Shown here piece by piece: positions 1-7,112 of a stretch of 29,810 bases of DNA. The DNA comes from a virus. Numbering within the stretch: the first letter of the stretch is position 1; each line of letters begins with the position of its first letter. The stretch is from positions 1 through 29,810 of IMG/VR virus record IMGVR_UViG_3300050821_008877; one strand, given 5' to 3'. Under the pieces are notes generated by a model, which worked only from the letters and a program-made list of their open reading frames with translations, did no database searches and was not told the origin of the DNA. The translations under genes were made by a program, and so were the position numbers.

Positions 1-1
1 T

Positions 2-586
2 CTCGCCGTCGACATGCTGGCAACTGACGAAGCGTTCGGCGGTGTTCCCTATGTTTCGCCGAGCAATAAGGGTGTCAATATTACCGGCGGTTGCCTGGCG
101 GACGGCACGATTGTCGATATCGACCTGGCGCAATCCGATGCCATCGAGCAATGGGGGTTAATGTCGCCGATCAATCAAAACGGTTGGCGCTTGATCGGTG
201 ATTACACTTGCGCCTATCCGGCAAATACCGATGTCCATGATTTCTGGATCAACGAGCGCCGCATGTTCAATTGGCTCGGGAATTCGCTTAACCTTACTCT
301 GGCGCAATATATCGATCTGCCCGGGAACCTGCGCACTCTGGCGTCAATCGGGGAAACGATCCAGCAATTTGGCAACTCCTTGGTTGCCGCCGGTCAATCG
401 AACACGTTCCGGGTCCGGTTCTTGCCGGAGGAAAATCTCGCCGAACAGGTTATGGCCGGTATTTACACGTATCATATCCTATGGACGCCGCCGACCCCGA
501 TCCGCACCTTGAGGTTGTTACTCGAGTATTCGGTCGAAGATCTCACAGCTTGGATCTCTCTGGTCACCATTCCCGGCACGACTTAA
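2..586 (+). CDS. Tail sheath protein, C-terminal part (partial)
   Basis: The reading frame is open from the first bases of the window, so the true start lies upstream and only the last 194 residues are seen. The sequence has the look of the C-terminal domain of contractile tail sheath proteins. It contains GWRLIGDYTC, then an RRMFNWLG segment, and a C-terminal beta strand region ending in LLEYSVEDLTAWI. Sheath subunits polymerise around the tail tube and contract on infection; this domain makes the inter-subunit contacts. The tail tube gene follows after 19 bases, the order found in P2-like phages (FI then FII). The call rests on motif style and gene order, not on a database search. Confidence 0.85.
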   Translation, partial: LAVDMLATDEAFGGVPYVSPSNKGVNITGGCLADGTIVDIDLAQSDAIEQWGLMSPINQNGWRLIGDYTCAYPANTDVHDFWINERRMFNWLGNSLNLTLAQYIDLPGNLRTLASIGETIQQFGNSLVAAGQSNTFRVRFLPEENLAEQVMAGIYTYHILWTPPTPIRTLRLLLEYSVEDLTAWISLVTIPGTT

Positions 587-605
587 TTTTAAAGGAATCT
601 CCGCG

Positions 606-1118
606 ATGAAATATCCGAGCGTAATCAAGAATTTTAAGGTGTACGGCGACCAAGGAGTGTTGACCGGTGCGGCCGACATTACGTTGCCGAAAATCACGTT
701 TGAGAAAGATGCGCTTAAAGGCGCCGGGATCGCCGGCTCACTGAATTTGCCGGTTCCCGGCAACGTGCAACCGATGGAGTGCGTTATAAATTTTCATACC
801 CCAACAGCAGAAGCGCTTTCGATGTTCAAAGGCCAAAAACAACAGATCCGGTGCCTCTCATCGATCGAGTATGTTGACACATCGAGCGGCGAATTCGATG
901 AGGATCCCGAAGAGATCATCATGGGGGTTTTCGGTGGCGAGTACGATTCCAATAAACGGGAACCGTCGACGAAAGGTGTCGTTGCACTCCGGTTCGATGT
1001 CGCGACCTTGGCGATTTATTTTGCCGGGATCGCATACTATCAAATCGATCCGATGAACGGGATCTGTATCTTTAACGGGGTTGACCTGAACGCCAAAACC
1101 CGGGCGAATATCGGTTAA
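606..1118 (+). CDS. Major tail tube protein (P2 FII-like)
   Basis: A 170-residue protein of the size of P2 FII-type tail tube proteins, which stack as rings inside the sheath and form the DNA channel. The N-terminus (KNFKVYGDQG, then GAADITLPKITF) and the block ECVINFHTPTAEAL fit that family. The start follows an AAAGGA ribosome binding site about 9 bases upstream. It comes directly after the sheath gene. Its stop codon overlaps the stop of a gene on the opposite strand at 1115-1118, so the two transcripts converge here with no spacer and no visible terminator. That is unusual for a tail operon. Confidence 0.88.
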   Translation: MKYPSVIKNFKVYGDQGVLTGAADITLPKITFEKDALKGAGIAGSLNLPVPGNVQPMECVINFHTPTAEALSMFKGQKQQIRCLSSIEYVDTSSGEFDEDPEEIIMGVFGGEYDSNKREPSTKGVVALRFDVATLAIYFAGIAYYQIDPMNGICIFNGVDLNAKTRANIG

Positions 1119-1264
1119 GGCTGAAGGGTTAATCCTTCCTTGGTTTCGCTCAATAGTTGTTCAAAACTATCGGCCCATGCAATCGCGTCTTCGATCGATA
1201 GATCGAGCCAGAAATCAATCGAAGTCTTTGAAGCATACGCAAGCCCGAGATAGAACTTGCGCAT
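1115..1264 (-). CDS. Small tail assembly chaperone partner (gpE'/GpE-like)
   Basis: A 49-residue ORF on the minus strand lying directly after the chaperone gene, where P2-like phages carry the short E' partner or extension. It contains WLDLSIEDAIAWADSFEQLL, the helical pattern expected of this small domain. Relative to the upstream chaperone it is in the -1 frame. That frame stays open far back into the chaperone gene, so the product could be a frameshift extension, as in P2, rather than a free protein. I found no in-phase XXXYYYZ slippery heptamer and no good Shine-Dalgarno before the ATG at 1264. Stop codons of this gene and the tail tube gene overlap. Confidence 0.55.
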   Translation of the reverse strand: MRKFYLGLAYASKTSIDFWLDLSIEDAIAWADSFEQLLSETKEGLTLQP

Positions 1265-1290
1265 ATTGTTAATGTCGGTCTTTGCGGGCG

Positions 1291-1710
1291 TTAGCTTTCC
1301 ATGAGGGTCTTCATCACCCCGCCCGAATATTGAAAAGCACTCGCGCGCAACATCAGAAGGGGAAGCTCCGTATAATCGAGCTTGTAGAGATCTTCCGGGG
1401 TGATCTTGTTCAGCCTGGCAATAACCAGGGAAAGAAAATTGATTTCGCTGAATAGATTGAACGTGACTCGGTAAATATCTGGGTATTGCCGCCGGAATTC
1501 GGCGACTACATTGAAAAATCCGCGGCCGCCGAGCGATTTCGGATCGATCAAAAGCCGGGTAAGTTTCTCTTTACCAGCAACTAACGGTTTCGATAAGACG
1601 AAGTAGCGATCGTCATCGGAGACCGTCAGCGAAGCATCAACTTCGATTGGTTCAGATTCGGGTCTCGATTCATCGGTATTGGGTGCGGGTATAGAAACAG
1701 AGGGTTCCAT
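1291..1710 (-). CDS. Tail assembly chaperone (gpE-like), on the opposite strand
   Basis: A 139-residue protein whose central part (FFNVVAEFRRQYPDIY, INFLSLVIARLNKITPEDL, YTELPLLMLRASAF) is typical of gpE/gp41-type tail assembly chaperones. These coat the tape measure during tail assembly. The N-terminal 30 residues are acidic and proline-rich. It sits at the expected place between tube and tape measure, but is transcribed leftward against every neighbouring tail gene. An ATG at 1710 is preferred; a GTG at 1713 is adjacent. Upstream on this strand lies AGTATTTA, eight bases before the ATG. The inversion is clear from the sequence; its consequence (separate dosage control of the chaperone) is inference. 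Confidence 0.82.
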   Translation of the reverse strand: MEPSVSIPAPNTDESRPESEPIEVDASLTVSDDDRYFVLSKPLVAGKEKLTRLLIDPKSLGGRGFFNVVAEFRRQYPDIYRVTFNLFSEINFLSLVIARLNKITPEDLYKLDYTELPLLMLRASAFQYSGGVMKTLMES

Positions 1711-1718
1711 CACCCTGC

Positions 1719-1740
1719 TAAATACTGAGATCGGTATTTA
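1719..1740. promoter_or_regulatory. Divergent RGTATTTA inverted repeat between chaperone and tape measure genes
   Basis: TAAATAC (1719-1725) and GTATTTA (1734-1740) are perfect 7-base inverted arms around an 8-base spacer. Read on each strand, TATTTA lies exactly eight bases before an ATG: the chaperone at 1710 on minus and the tape measure at 1749 on plus. The same octamer recurs before four other late genes. I infer a two-faced late promoter or regulator site; the actual role is unknown. Confidence 0.5.
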
Positions 1741-1748
1741 GTAGCGAA

Positions 1749-4028
1749 ATGGCACGTGTTGTTCACGCGGTTGATGTCGAGATTGAAGGTCATTTAGATC
1801 CTAGTCTCGCGAAAGCTGTCGGCATGACGGAGGCGCAATTTAAGCGCTTGGAATCGGCCGCTAAAACGTTCAATTCGCTCGTAAGCAAGATAACGGTTCC
1901 GTCTTCAGTAGTTACCGCTACGGAAAAAATCGATTCGAGTTTGGGCAAAATGGCGAGCCATTCGGACCAGGCCGCACGTCGGGTCGAACATAACTTTCAC
2001 CGAATTGCCGAAGAAGCGCACAAAGCCGGCGAAACGATCCAGAAAAATTTAGCTGGCGCATTTGATCGGGTGCTTGAATCGGCCATGCATATGACTGGGA
2101 TTGGTGGGCTGATTGGCGGAGTCGGCGCTGCATTTGCCGGCGAGGAATTCATGCGCGGCGCATTTGAGGTGCGAGCCGAGCGTGGCGTACTGCAAAACCA
2201 ATTGCGCACACTCTCCGAAAGCCAGGGGCGCGGCTTTCTCTCAAGCCAGATCGATACGTTGTTGCGGAACATGGAAGGTCGCGAGACCGCGGTCCGGTAT
2301 GAACCGTTGCTCGAGACAACGAACATGATGCTTTCAGCGGCACCGCAACGGTTCCAGAACATTGAACAAGTGCACAAGATGCTTTCCCAGCTTGCCGATG
2401 TGTCACGCACTCCGCAGGCGTTTGCAATGGTCAGCCAGGCGTTTACCCGGATCCTGGCCGAAGGCAAGGTTGACGCGCAACATCTGAATGAAATGTCGAT
2501 CGATACCGGGTTTGCGTTCAAAAAAGCGATGGCTGACGCACTTAAGGTTACCCCGGAACAGCTTTCTGAGATGCTAAAAAAGCATAAAATACCCGGTGAA
2601 AAACAGATTGAGGCTTTGATGCAAAGTTTCGATGTGTTGACCGGGCCGGGCGGGCCGGCATATCATCATGCCGAGGCGCAACTTGCTGGGCTTGCCGGTC
2701 TTCAGGAACGGTTTATCGGGCATTGGCGCGATTTTCAGGAATCGTTCGGGATGCAATTGGAAAATTTCATTTCGCCGATTGCTGAAAAGGTCTTCTCGAT
2801 CCTTACGCCGGCGGCGCTTACCCATGCGTTTGATGGGCTCACAAGCTACGTCAAAGGCATTGCGACCGCACTTGCCAGTCTGGTTGATCATTTGCAGCAT
2901 GGGCGCGCTGCAGCCGAGCTCCAGGCGATCGGGACCGCGTTCAGTAATTTCTTTTCCCGGGTGTTTGGCGCGGGGAGTTTTGCTGGATTCTTTAAAGAGG
3001 TTCAAGATCCGATTAACGGAATTCATACGGTGCTGACCGAGACCGGCAAAAATTGGGCCGATGTGACCAGCGGCAAATGGGCCGACTCGATCGCGAAAGC
3101 TTTGGAAACCGTTCGCAAAACTGTCGAATTCATTTCCCAGCATTTCGAGGCGATCAAAAATACGTTGCTCGGTATTTTTACCGCAATGGGAATTGCCAAG
3201 GCGACCGAGGTCGGCAAAGGAGTCTGGGATTTTGCCAAAGCAATCTGGAACATCGGTCGAATGATCGTTACCGCCGGCCAGGTTACTGTAATGGGAGGCG
3301 CTGGAGGCGCGGCCGCGGAAAAAGCCGAGGGCACAGTTGCAAAAGCCGCCGGCTTTTCAGGATGGGGGGTGCTCGGGGGCGGCGTATTGGCTGGCGTGAT
3401 CATGCAACAGATCGAAAAGGCGGCTTACCGGAATTTGCCGCCCGGGTACTCGCTCGGCGCCGAAAGCCAGAAACGCGGTGACGTTCAGAGAGCACAACAA
3501 AACCTTGATGCACTTCGCGATCAGCAAGCGTTGCAGCACAATGTGAGCGCCGAAAGCATTCATGCGGCCGAGCAACAGTTGGCCGCGACCCAAGCCGCAC
3601 TTGCCGATTATCTGCGGATTAAATCGGCGGCCGATCAGACGGTCAGCGTTATGGAAAAGTTGCCGGGAATCGCGAGTCAGACGGCGAGCGCTTTCGCCAG
3701 TGTCGCGGCCGCAGCAAATGCGGCTAATCGGCCGAGCCCTTTGTTGCCGGTTCCCGCGCTTACTCCGGTCGCGCCGCATGCTGTCGGTGGGATCTTTACC
3801 CGGCCGCATATCGGACTAATCGCTGAACGCGGACCCGAAGCGATTATCCCTCTTCGCGGCCGGCATGGTGGTTCGGCAATCACGGTTAATTCGAACCCGA
3901 CAATCAATCTGGGGGCTGGTGGGGATGTCGGTTCGTTGCAAGATATTTTAGCCGAGCACGCCCGCCAGATCGCTGCGGAAGTGCGCCGGATCTTTGAAAT
4001 GGAGAATGAGGAGATTGCGCCGGTATGA
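1749..4028 (+). CDS. Tail tape measure protein
   Basis: This 759-residue protein sets tail length. An N-terminal coiled region is followed by a lambda/TIGR02675-type tape measure domain at roughly residues 130-290 (LRTLSESQGRG, VSQAFTRILAEGKVDAQHLNEM). Then come hydrophobic glycine-rich stretches (about 450-560), an alanine/glutamine helix (about 585-640), and the usual C-terminal signature HAVGGIFTRPHIGLIAERGPEAIIPL near residues 676-701. At the usual 0.15 nm per residue the tail would be about 110 nm, which is an estimate. The start was chosen after the GGTATTTA motif; no clear Shine-Dalgarno precedes it. Its stop overlaps the next start in ATGA. Confidence 0.93.
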   Translation: MARVVHAVDVEIEGHLDPSLAKAVGMTEAQFKRLESAAKTFNSLVSKITVPSSVVTATEKIDSSLGKMASHSDQAARRVEHNFHRIAEEAHKAGETIQKNLAGAFDRVLESAMHMTGIGGLIGGVGAAFAGEEFMRGAFEVRAERGVLQNQLRTLSESQGRGFLSSQIDTLLRNMEGRETAVRYEPLLETTNMMLSAAPQRFQNIEQVHKMLSQLADVSRTPQAFAMVSQAFTRILAEGKVDAQHLNEMSIDTGFAFKKAMADALKVTPEQLSEMLKKHKIPGEKQIEALMQSFDVLTGPGGPAYHHAEAQLAGLAGLQERFIGHWRDFQESFGMQLENFISPIAEKVFSILTPAALTHAFDGLTSYVKGIATALASLVDHLQHGRAAAELQAIGTAFSNFFSRVFGAGSFAGFFKEVQDPINGIHTVLTETGKNWADVTSGKWADSIAKALETVRKTVEFISQHFEAIKNTLLGIFTAMGIAKATEVGKGVWDFAKAIWNIGRMIVTAGQVTVMGGAGGAAAEKAEGTVAKAAGFSGWGVLGGGVLAGVIMQQIEKAAYRNLPPGYSLGAESQKRGDVQRAQQNLDALRDQQALQHNVSAESIHAAEQQLAATQAALADYLRIKSAADQTVSVMEKLPGIASQTASAFASVAAAANAANRPSPLLPVPALTPVAPHAVGGIFTRPHIGLIAERGPEAIIPLRGRHGGSAITVNSNPTINLGAGGDVGSLQDILAEHARQIAAEVRRIFEMENEEIAPV

Positions 4029-4243
4029 GCCCGACTTACACAACCGTTCAGGGTGAAATGTGGGATTTTATCTCGCGCAAAGTCTACGGATCGGAACGGT
4101 TTATGAATGTCTTGATTCGTGCGAACCGGGCTTATTTGCAGGTTGTCTCTTTCGATTCCGGTGCGGTGCTGCAAACGCCGGAAATCGTTACCACAAGAAA
4201 AATCAGTTCGGTCCCCTGGGGAACCATTTATGCATTGAACTAG
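4025..4243 (+). CDS. Tail protein gpX-like (LysM-type baseplate/tail protein)
   Basis: A 72-residue protein matching the P2 gpX type. It has a TVQGEMWDFISRKVYGSERF core (the GDTWD..A.RVYG pattern), then LIRANRAY and a C-terminal proline-containing strand. The fold is LysM-like, and in P2-type phages it helps complete the tail near the baseplate hub. It overlaps the tape measure stop by four bases (ATGA), suggesting translational coupling, and precedes the gpD hub gene by seven bases, the P2-like order. Confidence 0.85.
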   Translation: MSPTYTTVQGEMWDFISRKVYGSERFMNVLIRANRAYLQVVSFDSGAVLQTPEIVTTRKISSVPWGTIYALN

Positions 4244-4250
4244 TGCAAAA

Positions 4251-5153
4251 ATGGCAGCTTTAACCGACATTCCCGGGATCGGGCCGGCACTCGCCGGAAT
4301 GCTTTCGCAGGTGCGTTCGGCTCGGCCCATCATTTCGTATTCTGGTGCCGATGTGAGTCAGGAGGTTTACCCGTCTCTTCAGGAATTGACATACAAAGAA
4401 GGGACCGAATCCAAAGGTGACAATGTCGAGCTCAAGCTTGCCGATCCCGAGGGTCGGTTCCGCCTTACCTGGTCACTCAAAGTCGCCGTCCCGCTCAATC
4501 TGTCTCTGGAATCGCAAAATTGGTTGTACCAAGGTGAACGCACCCATCGCGATTGCGGTTCATTCGAGATTAAACGGATCTCGATCCGGCAAGATAAACG
4601 GTCCGGAACGATTGTCTCTCTATCGGCGTCAAGTATCCCGGTATCATGTTCGGGCCGGCTCGAGCGCAAAAACCGAGCATGGACTAAAACAACACTCAAA
4701 GCGATCGCGCAACAGGTCGCAACCGATAACGGATTGGCGCTCCGGTACATCGCCAAGGAAAACCCGAAGATTGCCCGAACCGATCAACATGATGAATCCG
4801 ATTTCGTGTTACTCGATCGGCACGCACATGAAAACGATCTTTTCGTTAAGGTTAAACAGAAAACGCTCTGGATCATTTCCAAGGAAGAGCTCGAGCAACA
4901 GGCGCCGGTTGGCACGATCGTTTGTCCGACCCCGGGGAATCCCGGTGGGGTGAACGGGCGCGGCGGGATCACCTCATGGGAGATCAGTGAATCTACGGAA
5001 GACATCTACAAGGCGGCCGAGGTCAAGTTCCGAAATAATAAGACGGGCATGACCGTGACCGGGACCGCAACCGATCCGAAAGCGGTTGTCGGGTCGGTCT
5101 TGCGCGACAAATACAATCCGCATACCGAATCTAGCCAGGATACCGAAGGTTGA
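4251..5153 (+). CDS. Baseplate hub / late control protein gpD, N-terminal part (split gene)
   Basis: A 300-residue protein corresponding to most of gpD-type hub proteins. A beta domain comes first (ISYSGADVSQEVYPSLQ, LKLADPEGRF), then the second hub domain with DQHDESDFVLLDRHAHENDL, a classic gpD/gp27-like segment, and the ITSWEISESTEDIYKAAEV strand. P2 gpD is about 387 residues, and this one lacks the final 100. Those are encoded in the next ORF in a different frame, starting inside the stop of this gene. The hub trimer connects tail tube to the gpV spike. Whether the two chains assemble as a split hub or arise from a recent frameshift cannot be decided here. Confidence 0.85.
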   Translation: MAALTDIPGIGPALAGMLSQVRSARPIISYSGADVSQEVYPSLQELTYKEGTESKGDNVELKLADPEGRFRLTWSLKVAVPLNLSLESQNWLYQGERTHRDCGSFEIKRISIRQDKRSGTIVSLSASSIPVSCSGRLERKNRAWTKTTLKAIAQQVATDNGLALRYIAKENPKIARTDQHDESDFVLLDRHAHENDLFVKVKQKTLWIISKEELEQQAPVGTIVCPTPGNPGGVNGRGGITSWEISESTEDIYKAAEVKFRNNKTGMTVTGTATDPKAVVGSVLRDKYNPHTESSQDTEG

Positions 5154-5476
5154 ATCTGCCGCCTTTAATTTCGAATCCCTGGCAGCTTGTCAAGTTGCCG
5201 GCGCCATTGCCGGTTGCCGAAACCGATTCCGGCGCGGTCACTAAAGCCCATCGGACGGCCCGCGGCAAACTCAAGAAAAAGAATCGGAAAGGCAAAAAAC
5301 ATCGAATCGTTGTGCCGCTTAATCTGACGCTTGAAGCCGGCAACGTTTACACCCTGGAAGGGTTCTCGCCGGATTTTGACGGCAACTGGTTGCTTATCGA
5401 ATGTGAACACAAGTTCGTCGGCAAGAGTGGGAGCACGACCAGCCTTGATTTCGAGAAGGTGATCACCGGGTACTAG
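5150..5476 (+). CDS. Baseplate hub gpD, C-terminal part as a separate ORF
   Basis: A 108-residue ORF starting with TTG in a TTGA overlap with the previous stop. An AGGA lies about nine bases upstream. It carries the terminal gpD domain: a lysine-rich linker (KLKKKNRKGKKH), VPLNLTLEAGNVYTLEGF, then FDGNWLLIECEH and SGSTTSLDFEKVITGY, which is the usual gpD ending. It is in the -1 frame relative to the first half. That frame has a TAG about 18 bases upstream of the TTG, so a frameshift could only happen within a very short stretch and no slippery heptamer is visible there. Termination-reinitiation is the simpler reading. Confidence 0.78.
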   Translation: MNLPPLISNPWQLVKLPAPLPVAETDSGAVTKAHRTARGKLKKKNRKGKKHRIVVPLNLTLEAGNVYTLEGFSPDFDGNWLLIECEHKFVGKSGSTTSLDFEKVITGY

Positions 5477-5481
5477 ATTTT

Positions 5482-6117
5482 ATGTTTCGCGATTACGGGA
5501 GTGCGGAAAAGCCCGATCCTACGGGTTTCAATGTCGTTCGCAGCGGCATGGTTGTCGATCGGCGGTTCGGTAAAAACGGGCCGGAAGTCCTAATCGCTTA
5601 CAATGACCGCGGCGTGACTAGCGATTGGTTGCCGGTTGGTAACCAGGGGTCAGCCGGTGCGACCATGTTCTATTGTCCGCGGCTCAATGATAATGTCACC
5701 GTGCTGCATTATCCGACAGCTATCGAACAGGGAATCGTTGTTTGCACTAACCCGACTAAAAACGGGGGATCGATTCAGCCGGATTCAATCAATTCGGTGG
5801 CGATGCTTGCCGATGACGGGTCGCAGTTTTCCTATAATCCGGATACGAAAACCCTGGCGATCCAGGGGGTAGGCACTATCACGATCTCGGCCAGCGGCGA
5901 TACCTCAATTCAAAGTAACGGCAATTTAAATGCGATTGTCGGCGGGAACTTGTCGGCATCGGCCAATGGATCGGCAACGGTTACCGCACCTACTATCACG
6001 CTGCAAGGCAACGTCACGATCACCGGTAACCTGACCGTGCAAGGCGTGACCAGTTTGCAACTGGCGAGCGCCAACCCGCATTGCACGAATACGGACGGGA
6101 GCGGTGGCGGAACTTGA
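5482..6117 (+). CDS. Baseplate assembly protein gpV (tail spike)
   Basis: A 211-residue protein of the gpV/spike family. An N-terminal OB-like domain has RSGMVVDRRFGKNGPEVLI and SDWLPVGNQGSAG, GDNV-like LNDNVTVLHYPT, and EQGIVV. A repetitive beta-helix follows from about residue 125 (TITISASGDTSIQSNGNLNA, then TITLQGNVTITGNLTV). The spike trimer caps the tube and pierces the outer membrane. The C-terminus ends in PHCTNTDGSGGGT rather than the usual HxH tip motif, so iron binding at the tip is uncertain. It follows the split hub by five bases, with a T-rich leader and no Shine-Dalgarno. Confidence 0.88.
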   Translation: MFRDYGSAEKPDPTGFNVVRSGMVVDRRFGKNGPEVLIAYNDRGVTSDWLPVGNQGSAGATMFYCPRLNDNVTVLHYPTAIEQGIVVCTNPTKNGGSIQPDSINSVAMLADDGSQFSYNPDTKTLAIQGVGTITISASGDTSIQSNGNLNAIVGGNLSASANGSATVTAPTITLQGNVTITGNLTVQGVTSLQLASANPHCTNTDGSGGGT

Positions 6118-6121
6118 GCTG

Positions 6122-6129
6122 AGTATTTA
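6122..6129 (+). promoter_or_regulatory. RGTATTTA motif before gpU gene
   Basis: AGTATTTA, with TATTTA at 6124-6129, stands nine bases before the ATG at 6139 and just after the gpV stop. It is one of six such sites preceding late genes in this window. The function is inferred, possibly a -10-like element or a late-factor site. Confidence 0.4.
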
Positions 6130-6138
6130 CTCACCGAT

Positions 6139-6609
6139 ATGGTCATCGGTTCTTTAGGTGTGATCCCGTTTGTTGCCGGATACGGTACGGCGAACACGTT
6201 CCATTCGATCCATAAAGCCAATAAAATTTCTTACGTGAAACATGCGGTGATTGCCGGTCTTGATCTGATTGAAGCTACCGGGGATGACCCGATCGATATT
6301 CAGATTGAGATGATGTTTTTTGCGCCCTATACATTGCCACCGTCCCAATCGATTCCCGCAGTTGAAGCTTTATTGGCCGCCAAGATTCCGATGCCTCTCT
6401 TTGCCGGTGATGCGCCGGTCGGCCGCGGGATCATGTCATTGTTCGTGATTGAATCTTTGTCGGTCAGGATGACGAAATGGGTTGGCGCCGAGCTCGCGAT
6501 TGCGACACTCGATGTGAAACTGGTCGAATACTCTAATCCGTTCAACCTGGCCGGGCCGCTCGGTGCGCTGGCGAACCTGGCCGGGAGCGTTGTCGGCCGA
6601 ATCATTTAG
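6139..6609 (+). CDS. Tail protein gpU-like (tail terminator/completion)
   Basis: A 156-residue protein with the P2 gpU pattern: an N-terminal beta hairpin, KISYVKHAVIAG around residues 30-41, then a conserved IMSLFVIESLSVRMTKW block, and the final strand ATLDVKLVEYSNPF. gpU caps or completes P2-type tails. The C-terminal 25 residues are small and hydrophobic (GPLGALANLAGSVVGR). The start follows the AGTATTTA motif and lacks a ribosome binding site. The order V, U, W, J, I differs from P2, where U lies after the tape measure, but similar orders occur in other myophages. Confidence 0.75.
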   Translation: MVIGSLGVIPFVAGYGTANTFHSIHKANKISYVKHAVIAGLDLIEATGDDPIDIQIEMMFFAPYTLPPSQSIPAVEALLAAKIPMPLFAGDAPVGRGIMSLFVIESLSVRMTKWVGAELAIATLDVKLVEYSNPFNLAGPLGALANLAGSVVGRII

Positions 6610-6619
6610 GGAGCGGGAT

Positions 6620-7093
6620 ATGGCCAACCCGATCAAATCCTATTCGGCGATCGCGAACGGTAAACGCTGGATCTTTGACGGTGCGTTCCAGTTCGATTTC
6701 GATGCGCCGGCAAACTCTGTTCAGGAAGTTTTACAGAACGTTTTTAACATCATCGCGACGCCGTTAGGCACCCAACCGTTGTTTCGATTATTTGGTTCAG
6801 ATCAGAACTGGATCGATTCCCCGGGGAACCTGATCGGGTTTCAGGCGAAAACGGCATTCCTTCTCGCGATCCGGCTTTGGGAACCGCGGGCAAATATTCA
6901 ACAAATCCAGTTCGCGCTTAATCCGCTGGACGTCATGGCCGGCCAGTACACGCTTTCATTGGTTGTCGAGGTGGATTTGTCCCGGTCGATCACGCAAGCG
7001 CTCTACGCACCGCCTAGCGACGCGGCAACGTGGCTTATAGACGGACCGGTTGACGGGGTTCTTTCGGTTCAACAGGAGACCGTCACCGTCTAA
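6620..7093 (+). CDS. Baseplate wedge protein gpW (gp25-like)
   Basis: A 157-residue protein fitting the GPW/gp25 wedge family. It shows FQFDFDAPANSVQEVLQNVF with a following N..ATPLGTQPLFRLFG segment, the place where the family has its typical 'eil.T..GeR' motif. Then comes IRLWEPRANIQQIQF near residue 90. The C-terminal part is extended compared with T4 gp25 (132 residues). An AGGGAG Shine-Dalgarno lies seven bases before the chosen ATG. Upstream ATGs in the same frame lie inside the gpU gene. It works with gpJ and gpI to form the baseplate wedges. Confidence 0.85.
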   Translation: MANPIKSYSAIANGKRWIFDGAFQFDFDAPANSVQEVLQNVFNIIATPLGTQPLFRLFGSDQNWIDSPGNLIGFQAKTAFLLAIRLWEPRANIQQIQFALNPLDVMAGQYTLSLVVEVDLSRSITQALYAPPSDAATWLIDGPVDGVLSVQQETVTV

Positions 7094-7101
7094 GGTATTT
7101 A
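7094..7101 (+). promoter_or_regulatory. RGTATTTA motif before gpJ gene
   Basis: GGTATTTA stands directly after the gpW stop, 11 bases before the gpJ ATG at 7113. A weak GGGTAAAG lies between the two and could serve as ribosome binding site. It is one of six sites of this kind; the function is inferred. Confidence 0.4.
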
Positions 7102-7112
7102 TTCGGGTAAAG

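Noticed and set aside
458-465. GGTATTTA inside the sheath gene
   Set aside because: It is within coding sequence with no start codon 8-11 bases downstream, so it is counted as a chance copy.
1294-1306. Lambda-like slip site GGAAAG near the chaperone stop
   Set aside because: It is not in the X-XXY-YYZ phase of the chaperone reading frame, so simultaneous slippage would not give stable re-pairing.
2149-3143. Several minus-strand ORFs of 90-190 codons opposite the tape measure gene
   Set aside because: They are shadow frames of the tape measure coding sequence, without starts supported by ribosome binding sites and without protein-like composition.
3677-4333. 218-codon minus-strand ORF opposite the tape measure and gpX genes
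   Set aside because: It is antisense to well-recognised genes, rich in Ala, Pro and Arg without any motif, and spans three real genes.
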